64,000 nucleotides of DNA from Propioniciclava sp. MC1595 (GCF_017569205.1 NZ_CP071870.1:1364001-1428000), one strand, 5' to 3'. Shown: positions 41,982 through 50,553, counted from the first letter of the stretch. Made by a program: numbers and translations. The notes: generated by a model from the sequence alone, not told the origin.

Positions 41982-43286
41982 ATGACCCGGCGCTCCCTCG
42001 ACCGCGAGATCCTCGCGCTGGCGGTCCCGGCGTTCGCGACGCTGATCGCCGAGCCGATGCTGGTGCTGGCCGACACCTTCATCGTCGGCCACCTCGGCAC
42101 GCCCCACCTCGGGGGCCTGACGCTGGCCTCGAACGTGGTCGGCATCGTGGTCGGGCTGTCTGTCTTCCTCGCCTATGGCACCACCGCGATGGTGTCGCGC
42201 CGCCTCGGCGCGGGGGACCGCGCCGGCGCCCTGTCCAGCGGCATCGACGGCATGGTCCTGGGCGCCCTGCTCGGGCTGGTCGTCGCCGCGGTGCTGGTCC
42301 CGTTCGCCCCGGCGGTCCTGGGCCTGTACGGCGCCTCCGCCGAGGTGACCGCGCTGGGCGCCGCCTACCTGCGCGTGGTCGCGCTCGGGCTGCCCGCCCT
42401 GCTGGTGATCCTCGCCTCGACCGGCGTGCTGCGCGGGCTGCAGGACACCCGCACGCCCCTGCGCGTGGTCGTCACCATCAACCTGCTCAACATCGCCCTC
42501 AACGTCGCGCTCGTCTACGGCGCCGGCTGGGGGATCGTCGGCGCGGCCACCGGCACCGCGGTCTCCCAGTGGATCGGCGCCGCCCTGCTCGGCGGAGCCG
42601 TGGTGCGCGGGGCCCGGCGCGAGGGCGTCCGGCTTCGGTTCGCGCCCGGTGGCGTGCTCGCGGCCGCACGCCTGGGCGGCTGGCTGGTCGTCCGCAACGC
42701 CGCGCTGCAACTGGCCCTGCTGCTGACCACGGTGACCGCCGCCTCGCTCGGCACGACCGCCCTGGCCGCCCACCAGGTCGTGAACACCCTGTGGCACACC
42801 GTCGCCTATGGCGTGGACGCCTTCGCCATCGCCGCGCAGGCCCTGGTCGGGCTCCGGCTGGGGGCCGGAGACGTCCGCGGTGCGCGGGCCGTCCTCGGCC
42901 GGGTGGTCGCCTGGGGCGTCGGCTTCGGCGTGGTCGTCGGCGTGCTGGCCGTGCTGCTGCGCGGCCCGCTGTCGGGCGCGTTCAGCCCCGACCCCGCGGT
43001 GCAGGACGCCGCGGGCGCGGCCCTGCTCGTCCTCGCCCTGATCGCGCCGATCGGCGCGGTGGCGTTCCAACTGGACGGCGTCCTGATCGGGGCGGGGGAC
43101 GCACGGTTCCTCGCGCTGGCCGGCATCGCCACGACCGTGGCGTACGCGCCCTTCGTGGGGGCGGTGTGGGCGACCTCCGCGGGACTGGCCTGGCTCTGGG
43201 CCGCGTACGGGGCGTGGCTGGCGTTCCGCTCGGTGGTGCTGGGCCTGCGCACGCGCTCCGACCGGTGGCTCCGGCTGGGCGCCTGA
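41982..43286 (+). CDS. MATE family efflux transporter (DinF-like)
   Basis: A 434-residue membrane protein with 12 predicted spans and the MATE repeat pattern (AEPMLVLADTFIVGHLGTPH near residue 18; FQLDGVLIGAGDARFLALAG near residue 355). MATE proteins export cationic drugs or metabolites using H+ or Na+ gradients; the fit to the DinF branch comes from the first-helix sequence. It starts 8 nt after argG and is probably co-transcribed. The substrate is not predictable from sequence. Confidence 0.88.
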   Translation: MTRRSLDREILALAVPAFATLIAEPMLVLADTFIVGHLGTPHLGGLTLASNVVGIVVGLSVFLAYGTTAMVSRRLGAGDRAGALSSGIDGMVLGALLGLVVAAVLVPFAPAVLGLYGASAEVTALGAAYLRVVALGLPALLVILASTGVLRGLQDTRTPLRVVVTINLLNIALNVALVYGAGWGIVGAATGTAVSQWIGAALLGGAVVRGARREGVRLRFAPGGVLAAARLGGWLVVRNAALQLALLLTTVTAASLGTTALAAHQVVNTLWHTVAYGVDAFAIAAQALVGLRLGAGDVRGARAVLGRVVAWGVGFGVVVGVLAVLLRGPLSGAFSPDPAVQDAAGAALLVLALIAPIGAVAFQLDGVLIGAGDARFLALAGIATTVAYAPFVGAVWATSAGLAWLWAAYGAWLAFRSVVLGLRTRSDRWLRLGA

Positions 43287-43291
43287 GGGCA

Positions 43292-43306
43292 CGGGGGAAA
43301 CCCCCG
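43292..43306 (+). terminator. Short GC hairpin after the argG-MATE operon
   Basis: CGGGGG-AAA-CCCCCG, 5 nt after the MATE stop. The stem is perfect and lacks a T-run. Confidence 0.5.
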
Positions 43307-43334
43307 GGATCGCCCCCTCCCCGCGGTTCGGGGA

Positions 43335-43340
43335 TAGACT
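43335..43340 (+). promoter_or_regulatory. -10 box of the first universal-stress gene
   Basis: TAGACT, 57 nt before the ATG at 43398, giving a short 5' UTR that includes GAAGGAAG. Confidence 0.45.
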
Positions 43341-43397
43341 GAGGCATCGCCGGACCACGATGCAGTGGCCCTCACTCATCGAGGAGGGAAGGAAGCC

Positions 43398-44300
43398 ATG
43401 CCGATCTCGTTCAACGCCACAGGAAAGATCGTTGTCGGGACCGACCTCTCGGGTCGCGCTCAGGAAGCCGTCGCTTGGGCTGCCCACCGAGCGGCCGCCC
43501 GGAAGGTACCGCTCCTGATCGTCCTGGCCCTGCCCGAGGTGCCGATCCCGCGCCGCAGCCGACTGTTCGACGCCATGGTCACCGGTGACTACCACGGGTA
43601 CCTCGCCGGGAACGCCAAGGCGAAGCTGGAGGAGCTGGCCGCCAAGGCGCGCGAGCTGCACCCCGAGCTCGAGGTGGAGACGGTCGCCGAGGAGGGCCTC
43701 GGCTCCTACGTGCTCGCCCAGGCCTCGAAGAAGGCCCTGCTCGTCGTCGTGGGCGCCCGCGGCGCCAACGCGCCGGCCAAGGTCCGGGCCCTCGGTGGCA
43801 CGGCCGATGCCGTCGTCGCGCACGCGCACGGCCCCGTCGCCGTCATCACCGACCACGGCTCGCCGACGCCCGACGGCCCGGTGGTCGTGGGCGTGGACGA
43901 CTCGCCCGAGTCCGACGCCGCCCTCGCCCTGGCCGCCGACGAGGCGGCCGCGCGTGGGGTGCCGTTGCGGGCGATCCACGCGTGGGACGTCGCACCCTGG
44001 ATGATGGGCCCGATGGGGGTCACCGCCATGCAGTCGCTGCCCCCGGTGTCGCGCCTGAAGGAGCGCATCGAGGAGATCGTCGCGCCCGTCGTCGCCGACC
44101 ACCCCGGGCTGGAGTACACCGTCGAGGTCGTCGAGGCCCGCCCGTCGGCGGCCCTCGCCGAGGCGTCGGTCGGGGCCAGCGAGCTGGTCGTCGGCTCCCG
44201 CGGCCTGGGCGGCTTCACCGGCCTGCTGCTGGGCTCGACGTCCAAGGAAGTGCTGCGCGACGCCGACTGCCCGGTGATCGTCACGCGCGCCAAGGAGTGA
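43398..44300 (+). CDS. Tandem universal stress protein (UspA family)
   Basis: A 300-residue protein with two Usp domains, ~10-150 and ~160-298. Each starts with an I/V-V-V-G-(T/V)-D strand (KIVVGTDLSGRAQEAV; PVVVGVDDSPESDAA). The second has the ATP-binding pattern G-2x-G-9x-G-S in GSRGLGGFTGLLLGSTS. Such tandem proteins respond to hypoxia, starvation or redox stress in actinobacteria. GAAGGAAG precedes the ATG; an in-frame GTG at 43365 has no good SD. A paralogue lies on the other side of uppS. Confidence 0.9.
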   Translation: MPISFNATGKIVVGTDLSGRAQEAVAWAAHRAAARKVPLLIVLALPEVPIPRRSRLFDAMVTGDYHGYLAGNAKAKLEELAAKARELHPELEVETVAEEGLGSYVLAQASKKALLVVVGARGANAPAKVRALGGTADAVVAHAHGPVAVITDHGSPTPDGPVVVGVDDSPESDAALALAADEAAARGVPLRAIHAWDVAPWMMGPMGVTAMQSLPPVSRLKERIEEIVAPVVADHPGLEYTVEVVEARPSAALAEASVGASELVVGSRGLGGFTGLLLGSTSKEVLRDADCPVIVTRAKE

Positions 44301-44303
44301 ACC

Positions 44304-45092
44304 TCAGCGGCTGAGCTCGTTCGGCACGGCCCCGCCGTAGCGCCGGTCGCGCTGGGCGTACAGCTCGATGGCGTGCCACAGGTCGCGGCGGTCGAAGTCG
44401 GGCCAGAGGCGGTCGAGGAACACCATCTCGGCGTACGCCATCTGCCACAGCAGGAAGTTGCTCGTGCGCTGCTCGCCCGAGCTGCGCACGAACAGGTCGA
44501 CGTCGGGCACGTCCGGCGCGTACAAGCGGCTCGCCAGTGACTTCTCGGTGATCCGCTCGGGGTCGATGCGCCCGGCCGCCGCGTCGGCGGCCAGGGCGCG
44601 CACGGCGTCCACGATCTCGGCGCGCCCGCCGTAGTTCACGCAGAACTGCAGCGTCAGCGTGGTGTTGTGCCGGCTCATCTCCTCGGCGACCTTGAGCTCC
44701 TTGATCACGCTCTTCCACAGGCGCGGCTCGCGCCCGGCCCACACGATCCGGACGCCCAGGCCGTTGAGCTCGTCGCGCCGGCGGTGGATGACGTCGCGGT
44801 TGAACCCCATCAGCCAGCGCACCTCGTCGGGGGAGCGCTTCCAGTTCTCGGTCGAGAACGCGTAGGCGGAGAGGTACTTCACGCCGATCTCGACCGCGCC
44901 GTGGATGACGTCGAGCAGGGACGCCTCACCGCGTGCGTGGCCGTCGGTGCGGGGCAGGTTGCGCTGCTTGGCCCAGCGGCCGTTGCCGTCCATGACGATG
45001 GCGACGTGGTTCGGGACGAACTTCGCCGGGATGCGGGGCGGCTGGGCGCCGCTGGGATGCGGAGTCGGCGGGACCGGGCGGTGCGCGGGCAT
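44304..45092 (-). CDS. uppS: Polyprenyl diphosphate synthase, cis type (UppS family)
   Basis: A 262-residue cis-prenyltransferase making the long-chain polyprenyl diphosphate that carries cell-wall precursors. Catalytic Asp and diphosphate-binding residues are in [19 protein letters not shown]; the C-terminal [15 protein letters not shown] carries the R-x-E and S/N residues of the family. In actinobacteria the product may be decaprenyl or undecaprenyl; this cannot be told here. The minus-strand TAGGCT ends 6 nt before the ATG, so it is leaderless. It is normally adjacent to recO, but here USP and lar genes lie between. Confidence 0.94.
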   Translation of the reverse strand: MPAHRPVPPTPHPSGAQPPRIPAKFVPNHVAIVMDGNGRWAKQRNLPRTDGHARGEASLLDVIHGAVEIGVKYLSAYAFSTENWKRSPDEVRWLMGFNRDVIHRRRDELNGLGVRIVWAGREPRLWKSVIKELKVAEEMSRHNTTLTLQFCVNYGGRAEIVDAVRALAADAAAGRIDPERITEKSLASRLYAPDVPDVDLFVRSSGEQRTSNFLLWQMAYAEMVFLDRLWPDFDRRDLWHAIELYAQRDRRYGGAVPNELSR

Positions 45093-45098
45093 GCGCCG

Positions 45099-45117
45099 AG
45101 CCTAGCGGCGATAGGCT
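45099..45117. promoter_or_regulatory. Overlapping divergent promoters of uppS and the second universal-stress gene
   Basis: AGCCTA-N7-TAGGCT: the left half is the minus-strand -10 of uppS (6 nt before its ATG), the right half the plus-strand -10 of the stress gene. Each promoter's -35 region would fall on the other's transcribed side, so RNA polymerase should not be able to use both at once. Confidence 0.5.
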
Positions 45118-45164
45118 GGTTGCCACCGCGCTGCCGGGCCGGAGGTGGTCTCGAGGAGGAGCCA

Positions 45165-46064
45165 ATGACCGAGCAACTGCAAGCAGGAGGCCGGATCGTC
45201 GTCGGGACGGACCTGTCCCACAACGCCGACCACGCCGTCGACTGGGCCGCCGAGCGCGCCGTCGAGGTGGGTGCGCCCCTGCTGGTGGTGCTGGCACTGC
45301 CCGAGGTGATCATCCCCCGGCGCGTGCTGCCGCACCACGTGCTGGCCTCCGACCAGGGCATGGACGAGGTCCGCCAGCGCGCCTCCGCGCGCCTGGCCGA
45401 GCTGGGCGACCGGGTGCGCGAGGCCCACGAGGGCCTCCAGGTCGAGACGCGGCTGCTGACCGGGCGGGCGTCCTATGTGCTCGCCGGGGCGTCCAGGAGC
45501 GCCGAGATGGTCGTGGTCGGCGCGCGCGGGCGCTCCGACGTGCCCGCCTCGGTGCGCGCCCTGGGCGGCACTGCCGACGCCGTCACCACCCACGCGCACG
45601 GCCCCGTGGCGGTCATCCGCCCCGACACGAAGCGGGATGCCGAGGGCCCGGTCGTCGTCGGCGTCGACGACTCGCCCGAGGCGATGGCCGCGGTGTCGTT
45701 CGCCGTGGCCGAGGCCGTCCGTCGCGGGACCGGCCTGGTGGCCGTGCACGTGTGGGACTCCACCCTGATGCTGCTGGGCGGCGCCGGCCTGTGGTCGGGC
45801 GACGGCACGCAGGTCAGCGCGGCCCTGGAGACGATGGTCGACGAGGTCATGCGCCCCTACCTGGACGAGCACCCCGACCTGCAGTACCGCACGCTCGTGC
45901 TCTCCGGGCGCGCGCCGAACGTGCTGGCCGAGGCCGCGCACGAGGCGTCCGTGCTCGTCATCGGGTCGCGCGGGCGCCACGGCTTCGCCGGGCAGCTGCT
46001 CGGCTCGACGTCGCGCGACGTCCTCCGTGAGGCGGAATGCCCGGTCGTGGTGGTGCGCACCTAG
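45165..46064 (+). CDS. Tandem universal stress protein (UspA family), paralogue
   Basis: A 299-residue two-domain Usp closely similar in layout to the one at 43398. Both share LLVVLALPEV/LLIVLALPEV in domain 1, the R-A-L-G-G-T-A-D-A-V segment and the second-domain GSRGRHGFAGQLLGSTSRDV ATP motif. GAGGAGG lies before the ATG. A TAGGCT -10 about 48 nt upstream overlaps the uppS promoter. It is followed 13 nt later by larC, so it may be read together with the lar genes. Confidence 0.9.
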   Translation: MTEQLQAGGRIVVGTDLSHNADHAVDWAAERAVEVGAPLLVVLALPEVIIPRRVLPHHVLASDQGMDEVRQRASARLAELGDRVREAHEGLQVETRLLTGRASYVLAGASRSAEMVVVGARGRSDVPASVRALGGTADAVTTHAHGPVAVIRPDTKRDAEGPVVVGVDDSPEAMAAVSFAVAEAVRRGTGLVAVHVWDSTLMLLGGAGLWSGDGTQVSAALETMVDEVMRPYLDEHPDLQYRTLVLSGRAPNVLAEAAHEASVLVIGSRGRHGFAGQLLGSTSRDVLREAECPVVVVRT

Positions 46065-46070
46065 CACAAT
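46065..46070 (+). promoter_or_regulatory. -10-like box of larC
   Basis: CACAAT, 7 nt before ATG 46078. It matches the consensus only at A2 and T6 and overlaps an alternative in-frame ATG at 46069. Confidence 0.3.
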
Positions 46071-46077
46071 GGCGGCC

Positions 46078-47409
46078 ATGCACGCATGGTTCGACATCTC
46101 CGCCGGGGTCGCCGGTGACATGGTCCTCGGGGCGCTGCTCGACGCGGGCGCCGACGTCGGCGCCCTGCAGGCCGCCCTCGACGCCGTGGTGCCCGGGGCG
46201 GTGCGCCTCGACACCGAGGAGGTGACCCGCGGGGGGCAGCGGGCGACCAAGGCCCGCGTCCGCGTGCTGGTCGACGACCCGGCCCACCGCACGTGGGCGA
46301 GCATCCGCGCGATGCTGGCCGAGGCCGACCTCGCCGACGAGACCCGCGCCCGGGCACTGGCTGCCTTCGGCCGCCTCGCTGAGGCCGAGGGCCGGACCCA
46401 CGGCGTCGACCCCGACACGGTGCACTTCCACGAGGTCGGGGCGCTGGACTCCATCGCCGACGTCGTCGGCGCCTGCGAGGCCCTGCGGCTGCTCGGGGTG
46501 ACCTCGGTCTCCGCGTCCGCCGTGCGCGTCGGGTCCGGCCGGGTGCGGGCGGCCCACGGCGACATCCCGGTGCCGGTGCCCGCCGTCGCCGAGCTCGTCC
46601 TCGGCTGGCAGGTGCACCCCACGCCCGAGCGCGCGGGCGCCCACCACCACGACCACGACGACCACCACGGGCACGGGCACCCCCATGACCACCTGCACGA
46701 GCACCCTCACGACCATCACCACCACACCCACGACACACCGGCCGCGGTGACGACGCCCGGCAGTGTCGGCGAGCTGGCCACGCCGACCGGCATGGCGCTG
46801 GTGCGCGCCCTGGCCGGCGACCGCTGCGAGGCGTTGCCCGGCCTGACCGTGCGCGGGCTCGGCGTGGGCGCCGGCGGCAAGGACACGGTGGGCTGGCCCA
46901 ACGTCGTCCGCGTCGTTCTGGGCGGGACCGCCGCCGACAGCCCGGCGACCGGGCTGGCCGAGCTGCGCGCCAACGTCGACGACCTCGACCCGCGGCTGTG
47001 GCCGGGCGTGCTCGACACGCTGCTGGCCGCCGGCGCGGCCGACGCGTGGCTGGTGCCCATCCAGATGAAGAAGGGACGCCCCGCGTTCACCCTGCATGCC
47101 CTCGCCGACGCCGACCACCACGACGCGGTCACCGACGCGATCCTGACCCGCACCTCGACCCTCGGCGTCCGTTGGACGCCGGTGACCCGCACCGTCCTGG
47201 ACCGCTCCTGGACCACCGTCGACGTCGACGGACAGGCGGTCCGGGTCAAGGTCGGCTCGCGCGACGGGGTCGTCCTGCACGCCACCCCGGAGTTCGCCGA
47301 CGTGGCGGCCGCCGCGCTGGCGTTGGGGCGTCCGGAGGCCGACGTGTTGGGTCGCGCCCAGGCCGCGGCCGCGGCGTCCGGGGTCGTGCCGGGTGCCTGC
47401 AACGCCTGA
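46078..47409 (+). CDS. larC: Nickel-insertion protein LarC
   Basis: A 443-residue LarC, the CTP-dependent cyclometallase that inserts nickel in the pincer nucleotide cofactor. The N-terminal half has WFDISAGVAGDMVLGALLDAG and HFHEVGALDSIADVVG. A linker at ~182-221 is packed with His and Asp (AHHHDHDDHHGHGHP and more), a plausible nickel store. The C-terminal half contains ELRANVDDLDPRLWPGV and QMKKGRPA. In Lactiplantibacillus plantarum LarC needs a programmed frameshift; here it is one continuous frame. ATG 46078 is favoured over 46069. larE and larB follow. Confidence 0.93.
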   Translation: MHAWFDISAGVAGDMVLGALLDAGADVGALQAALDAVVPGAVRLDTEEVTRGGQRATKARVRVLVDDPAHRTWASIRAMLAEADLADETRARALAAFGRLAEAEGRTHGVDPDTVHFHEVGALDSIADVVGACEALRLLGVTSVSASAVRVGSGRVRAAHGDIPVPVPAVAELVLGWQVHPTPERAGAHHHDHDDHHGHGHPHDHLHEHPHDHHHHTHDTPAAVTTPGSVGELATPTGMALVRALAGDRCEALPGLTVRGLGVGAGGKDTVGWPNVVRVVLGGTAADSPATGLAELRANVDDLDPRLWPGVLDTLLAAGAADAWLVPIQMKKGRPAFTLHALADADHHDAVTDAILTRTSTLGVRWTPVTRTVLDRSWTTVDVDGQAVRVKVGSRDGVVLHATPEFADVAAAALALGRPEADVLGRAQAAAAASGVVPGACNA

Positions 47410-47429
47410 ACGGGCCGCCGATGCGCCGG

Positions 47430-47435
47430 TAGGGT
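47430..47435 (+). promoter_or_regulatory. -10-like box before larE
   Basis: TAGGGT, 22 nt before the GTG at 47458, inside the larC-larE gap. A short leader with AAGGAG would follow. Confidence 0.35.
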
Positions 47436-47457
47436 GACGGCAGCGGAAGGAGCGCGG

Positions 47458-48330
47458 GTGGCGACACAGCACAGCGAGGAGGCGGGCCGGTGGTCCGGCC
47501 TGGCCGGTGAGCCGCTCGCGGACGCCCTCGCCATCGCCAGCCGCCTGCCGGGGTCCGGACGCCTCGGGGTGGCCTACTCCGGCGGCGTGGACTCCGCCGT
47601 GCTCCTCGCCGTCACGGTGCGCGCGCTGGGCGCCGACCGGGCCCTCGGCCTCCTGGCGGTGTCCGACTCCCTGGCCCGCGACGAGCTCGCCGGCGCCCGC
47701 GCCACGGTGCAGGAGTTGGGCGCCGCCGTGGTCGAGTTCGCCACCCACGAGGGCGACAACCCGGCCTACCGGGCGAACGACGTCGACCGCTGCTTCCACT
47801 GCAAGGACGAGATGTTCACCGTCATCGACTCCCGGCTCGTCGCCGAGCACGGGCTGGTGGCGGTGGCCTACGGCGAGAACGCCGACGACGCGGCCCGCAT
47901 CGACCGGCCCGGCGCCCGCGCGGCCACCGAGCACGCGGTGCTCCGACCGCTCGCCGACGCCGGGCTGACCAAACGCCGCGTGCGCGCCCTGGCCCACGCG
48001 CTGGGCCTGTCGGTCGCCGACAAGCCCGCCGCCCCCTGCCTGGCCAGCCGGATCCCGCACGGCCAGGAGGTCACCCCCGCCAAGCTGAAGCAGGTCGAGG
48101 CCGGCGAGGAGGCGCTGCGCGACCTCGGGTTCACCGACTCCCGCGTGCGCCACCACGGCGACATCGCCCGCATCGAGGTACCGGCCGCCGAACTCGCCCT
48201 GTTCGCCGACGCCGAGCGCCGCGACGCCGTCCTGGCCCGCCTGCGCGCGGCCGGGTTCGCCTACGTGACGGTCGACCTGGCCGGCCTGCAGTCCGGCGCG
48301 TTCACGCTGCAGGTGCTGCGCCGTGGCTGA
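47458..48330 (+). CDS. larE: Sulfur transferase LarE
   Basis: A 290-residue LarE, which converts the carboxylates of the LarB product to thiocarboxylates. The PP-loop is GVAYSGGVDSAVLL near residue 40. Cysteines occur as CFHC (DVDRCFHCKDEMF) and in APCLASRIPHG. The last corresponds to the sacrificial Cys of L. plantarum LarE, while C-x2-C plus a third Cys is the arrangement linked to 4Fe-4S-type, catalytic LarE enzymes. GTG 47458 has AAGGAG 6 nt upstream; an in-frame GTG at 47434 lies within the -10-like box. It overlaps larB by 8 nt. Confidence 0.92.
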   Translation: MATQHSEEAGRWSGLAGEPLADALAIASRLPGSGRLGVAYSGGVDSAVLLAVTVRALGADRALGLLAVSDSLARDELAGARATVQELGAAVVEFATHEGDNPAYRANDVDRCFHCKDEMFTVIDSRLVAEHGLVAVAYGENADDAARIDRPGARAATEHAVLRPLADAGLTKRRVRALAHALGLSVADKPAAPCLASRIPHGQEVTPAKLKQVEAGEEALRDLGFTDSRVRHHGDIARIEVPAAELALFADAERRDAVLARLRAAGFAYVTVDLAGLQSGAFTLQVLRRG

Positions 48331-48988
48331 CGACGACATCGCCGACCTCGACCTCGACCGCGGGCAGCGCCGGGGCGGGTTCCCCGAGGCGGTCTACTGC
48401 GAGGGCAAGTCGGTCGACCAGTGCCGCGAGATCGCCCGCCGGGTCGGCGGGCGCCCCGACGTGGTCACGATCTTCACCCGCGCCGACGCCGAGCGCGCGG
48501 CCGCGATCCGCGAGGCGCTGCCGGACGCCCACCACGACCCGGTCGCCCGGGTCCTGGTCTGGCCGCCCCGCATGCCCGAGCCGACCGGCGACCTCGTCGT
48601 CGTCGCGTGCGCGGGCACCTCCGACCTGCCCGTGGCCCGCGAGGCGCTGCTCACCGCCCGCCACCTCGGACGCCGTGCCGAGCTGGTCGTCGACGTCGGC
48701 ATCGCCGGGGTGCACCGCACCCTGGACAAGCTCGACCTGTTCCGCTCAGCGGGCGCCATCGTCGTGGTCGCCGGCATGGACGGCGCACTGCCCGGCCTCA
48801 TCGCTGGCCTCGTCGCGTGCCCGGTCGTGGCGGTGCCGACCTCGGTCGGCTACGGGGCGGCCTTCGGCGGCATCGCCCCGCTGCTCACGATGCTCAACGC
48901 CTGCGCCCCCGGCGTGGGCGTGGTGAACATCGACAACGGCTACGGCGGCGGCCACCTCGCCGCCCAGATCGCGGCGCCCCGCGGCTGA
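48323..48988 (+). CDS. larB: NaAD carboxylase/hydrolase LarB
   Basis: A 221-residue LarB (PurE-like), which carboxylates nicotinic acid adenine dinucleotide at C5 and releases AMP, the first step of the nickel-pincer cofactor. Seen are EAVYCEGKSVDQC near residue 22, VVVACAGTSDLPVAREA, and the PurE-like VAVPTSVGYGAAFGG and NIDNGYGGGHLAAQIA. GTG 48323 overlaps the larE stop. No larA (lactate racemase) or other cofactor user is encoded in the window. Confidence 0.93.
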   Translation: MADDDIADLDLDRGQRRGGFPEAVYCEGKSVDQCREIARRVGGRPDVVTIFTRADAERAAAIREALPDAHHDPVARVLVWPPRMPEPTGDLVVVACAGTSDLPVAREALLTARHLGRRAELVVDVGIAGVHRTLDKLDLFRSAGAIVVVAGMDGALPGLIAGLVACPVVAVPTSVGYGAAFGGIAPLLTMLNACAPGVGVVNIDNGYGGGHLAAQIAAPRG

Positions 48989-48994
48989 GGGCTG

Positions 48995-49735
48995 TCAGCG
49001 CGCGACGTGCTGCATCGTGCGCAGGCCCCGCTCGAGGTGCCAGGCCACGAACGCGGCGATCAACCCGGACGCCTGCCGTTGCGTCGGCTCGTCGGCCGCG
49101 CGCGTGGCCGGCCAGTCCCCGCTGATCAGCGCGGACAGGAGCGCCAGCGTGGCGGGCCGCACCTGCGGCGTCCCGGGTGGGCGGCAGCGCGGGCAGACCA
49201 GGCCGCCGGAGGCGGGGGAGAAGGCCTCGTGCGGGCCCACCTCGCCGCACGAGGCGCACGCGTCCAGGCTCGGCGCGAAGCCGGCGGTGGCGACGGCGCG
49301 CAGGAGGTAGGAGTCCATGACCATCGTGGCCGGACGCGGCCCGTCGCTGGTGCCGCCCACCAGCGCGTTGAGGGCGCCGGCCAGGAGCTGGAACTGGGGG
49401 AGCGCCGGCTCGTTCTCGATGCTCACCAGGCGGTCGGCGGTCTCGAGCATGACCTGCCCGACCGTGTAGCGCGGGTAGTCGGTGCACAGCGGCTCGGACC
49501 ACGCGTGCAGCGTCACGGCCTCGGTGATCACGTCGAGCGTGCGGCCGGTCGCGAACTGGAGGTCGACGTGGCTGAACGGCTCGAGCCGGGCGCCCCACTT
49601 GCTGGAGGTGCGTCGGACGCCGCGGGCGACGGCGCGAACCTTGCCGTGGCGGCGGGAGAGCACGGTGATGATGCGGTCGGCCTCGCCCAGCTTGTGGGTG
49701 CGCAGGACCACGCCCTCGTCGCGGTAGGTGGGCAT
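48995..49735 (-). CDS. recO: DNA repair protein RecO
   Basis: A 246-residue RecO, which loads RecA with RecF/RecR and anneals single strands. The N-terminal OB fold reads YRDEGVVLRTHKLGEADRII, and a zinc finger is visible as CASCGEVG and CPRCR near 170-195. GGGAG precedes the ATG. It lies 13 nt downstream of the Fur-family gene on the same strand and converges with larB, 6 nt apart. Confidence 0.94.
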   Translation of the reverse strand: MPTYRDEGVVLRTHKLGEADRIITVLSRRHGKVRAVARGVRRTSSKWGARLEPFSHVDLQFATGRTLDVITEAVTLHAWSEPLCTDYPRYTVGQVMLETADRLVSIENEPALPQFQLLAGALNALVGGTSDGPRPATMVMDSYLLRAVATAGFAPSLDACASCGEVGPHEAFSPASGGLVCPRCRPPGTPQVRPATLALLSALISGDWPATRAADEPTQRQASGLIAAFVAWHLERGLRTMQHVAR

Positions 49736-49748
49736 CGGGGCTCCCGGC

Positions 49749-50150
49749 TCAGGCGGCGCAGTCGGGGCAGACGCCGTGGAGCTCGATGGAGTGGTCGACG
49801 TCGCTGAAGCCGTGCTGGCGGGCGAGGGCGTCGATGAGCTCCTCGACGCCGGCGAAAGCGATCTCGACCGTGCGGCCGCAGGAGCGGCAGATCAGGTGGT
49901 GGTGGTGTGCGTGGGTGGCGGTGCCGCACGCCCGGTAGGACGCCTGACCATCGGGCAGCCGCACCACGTCGACCTCGCCCGCCTCGGCCATCGCCTGCAG
50001 GTTGCGGTAGACGGTGGCCAGGCCGACTGAGTGGCCCTGGTGGCGCAGGAGGTCGTGGATGTCCTGCGCGGTGCGGAACTCCTCGATCTCGGCCATCACC
50101 TCGGCGATGGTGGCGCGCTGGCGCGTCCGCCGCTGGGGTGTGGTGGTCAA
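49749..50150 (-). CDS. Fur-family metalloregulator (probably Zur/FurB)
   Basis: A 133-residue Fur-family repressor. The winged helix includes TAQDIHDLLRHQGHSVGLAT and VYRNLQAMAEAGEVD. Metal ligands are visible in ATHAHHHHLICRSCG and in the C-terminal CPDC, giving two C-x2-C pairs for the structural zinc. The actinobacterial copy near recO and glyS is usually Zur (FurB), and its neighbours here include a decayed cation transporter; the metal is inferred. The start is TTG at 50150 behind GAGGAGG; no ATG is in frame nearby. Confidence 0.88.
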   Translation of the reverse strand: MTTTPQRRTRQRATIAEVMAEIEEFRTAQDIHDLLRHQGHSVGLATVYRNLQAMAEAGEVDVVRLPDGQASYRACGTATHAHHHHLICRSCGRTVEIAFAGVEELIDALARQHGFSDVDHSIELHGVCPDCAA

Positions 50151-50174
50151 TGCTCGGCCCTCCTCGTCCGGCCC

Positions 50175-50180
50175 AGACTA
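50175..50180 (-). promoter_or_regulatory. -10 box of the Fur-family/recO operon
   Basis: TAGTCT on the minus strand, 24 nt before the TTG start, back to back with the TAGGCT of the divergent gene at 50193. Confidence 0.4.
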
Positions 50181-50192
50181 CCCGTCGGCGGT

Positions 50193-50198
50193 TAGGCT
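50193..50198 (+). promoter_or_regulatory. -10 box of the ABM-domain gene
   Basis: TAGGCT, 7 nt before the ATG at 50206, consistent with a leaderless message. Confidence 0.5.
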
Positions 50199-50205
50199 GG
50201 GCCGC

Positions 50206-50514
50206 ATGCTGGCCTTCAGTCGCTTCCGCGTCGCACCCGAGGCCGAGGCGTCCTTCGTGGAGCGCGCCGAGGCCGCCGTCGCCTTCTTCGAGTTCCGGCC
50301 CGGCAACATCTCGGCCACCCTGGTGCGCAACCTCGATGAGCCCGACCTGTGGGCCATCCAGACCACTTGGGAGAACGTCGGCTCCTACCGCCGGGCCTAC
50401 AACGGCTACGAGGCCAAGATGGTGCTCGTCACCCTGATGAGCGAGGCCCTCGACGAACCGTCGGCCTACCTCGACCCGGCCGAGGTCGGCGACAACCTGC
50501 CGCGCGGGGAGTGA
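50206..50514 (+). CDS. Antibiotic-biosynthesis-monooxygenase-like (ABM) small protein
   Basis: A 102-residue ferredoxin-fold protein of the ABM/heme-degrading-like superfamily, judged from MLAFSRFRVAPEAEASFVER and the W-A-I-Q-T-T-W-E-N strand followed by the S-Y-R-R-A-Y helix. Members dimerise and act as cofactor-free monooxygenases or have no known activity. Here the family's catalytic residues cannot be judged. It is divergent from the Fur-family gene and followed by a hairpin. Confidence 0.7.
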   Translation: MLAFSRFRVAPEAEASFVERAEAAVAFFEFRPGNISATLVRNLDEPDLWAIQTTWENVGSYRRAYNGYEAKMVLVTLMSEALDEPSAYLDPAEVGDNLPRGE

Positions 50515-50538
50515 CCCGATCGGGCTGAGCCTCGCGTG

Positions 50539-50553
50539 ACCCCCCGTGGGGGT
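50539..50553 (+). terminator. Hairpin after the ABM-like gene
   Basis: ACCCCC-CGT-GGGGGT, 25 nt after the stop, a perfect 6-bp stem without a T-run. Confidence 0.4.

Noticed and set aside
46078-47409. Programmed frameshift in larC as in Lactiplantibacillus plantarum
   Set aside because: The N- and C-terminal halves are in one uninterrupted frame here.
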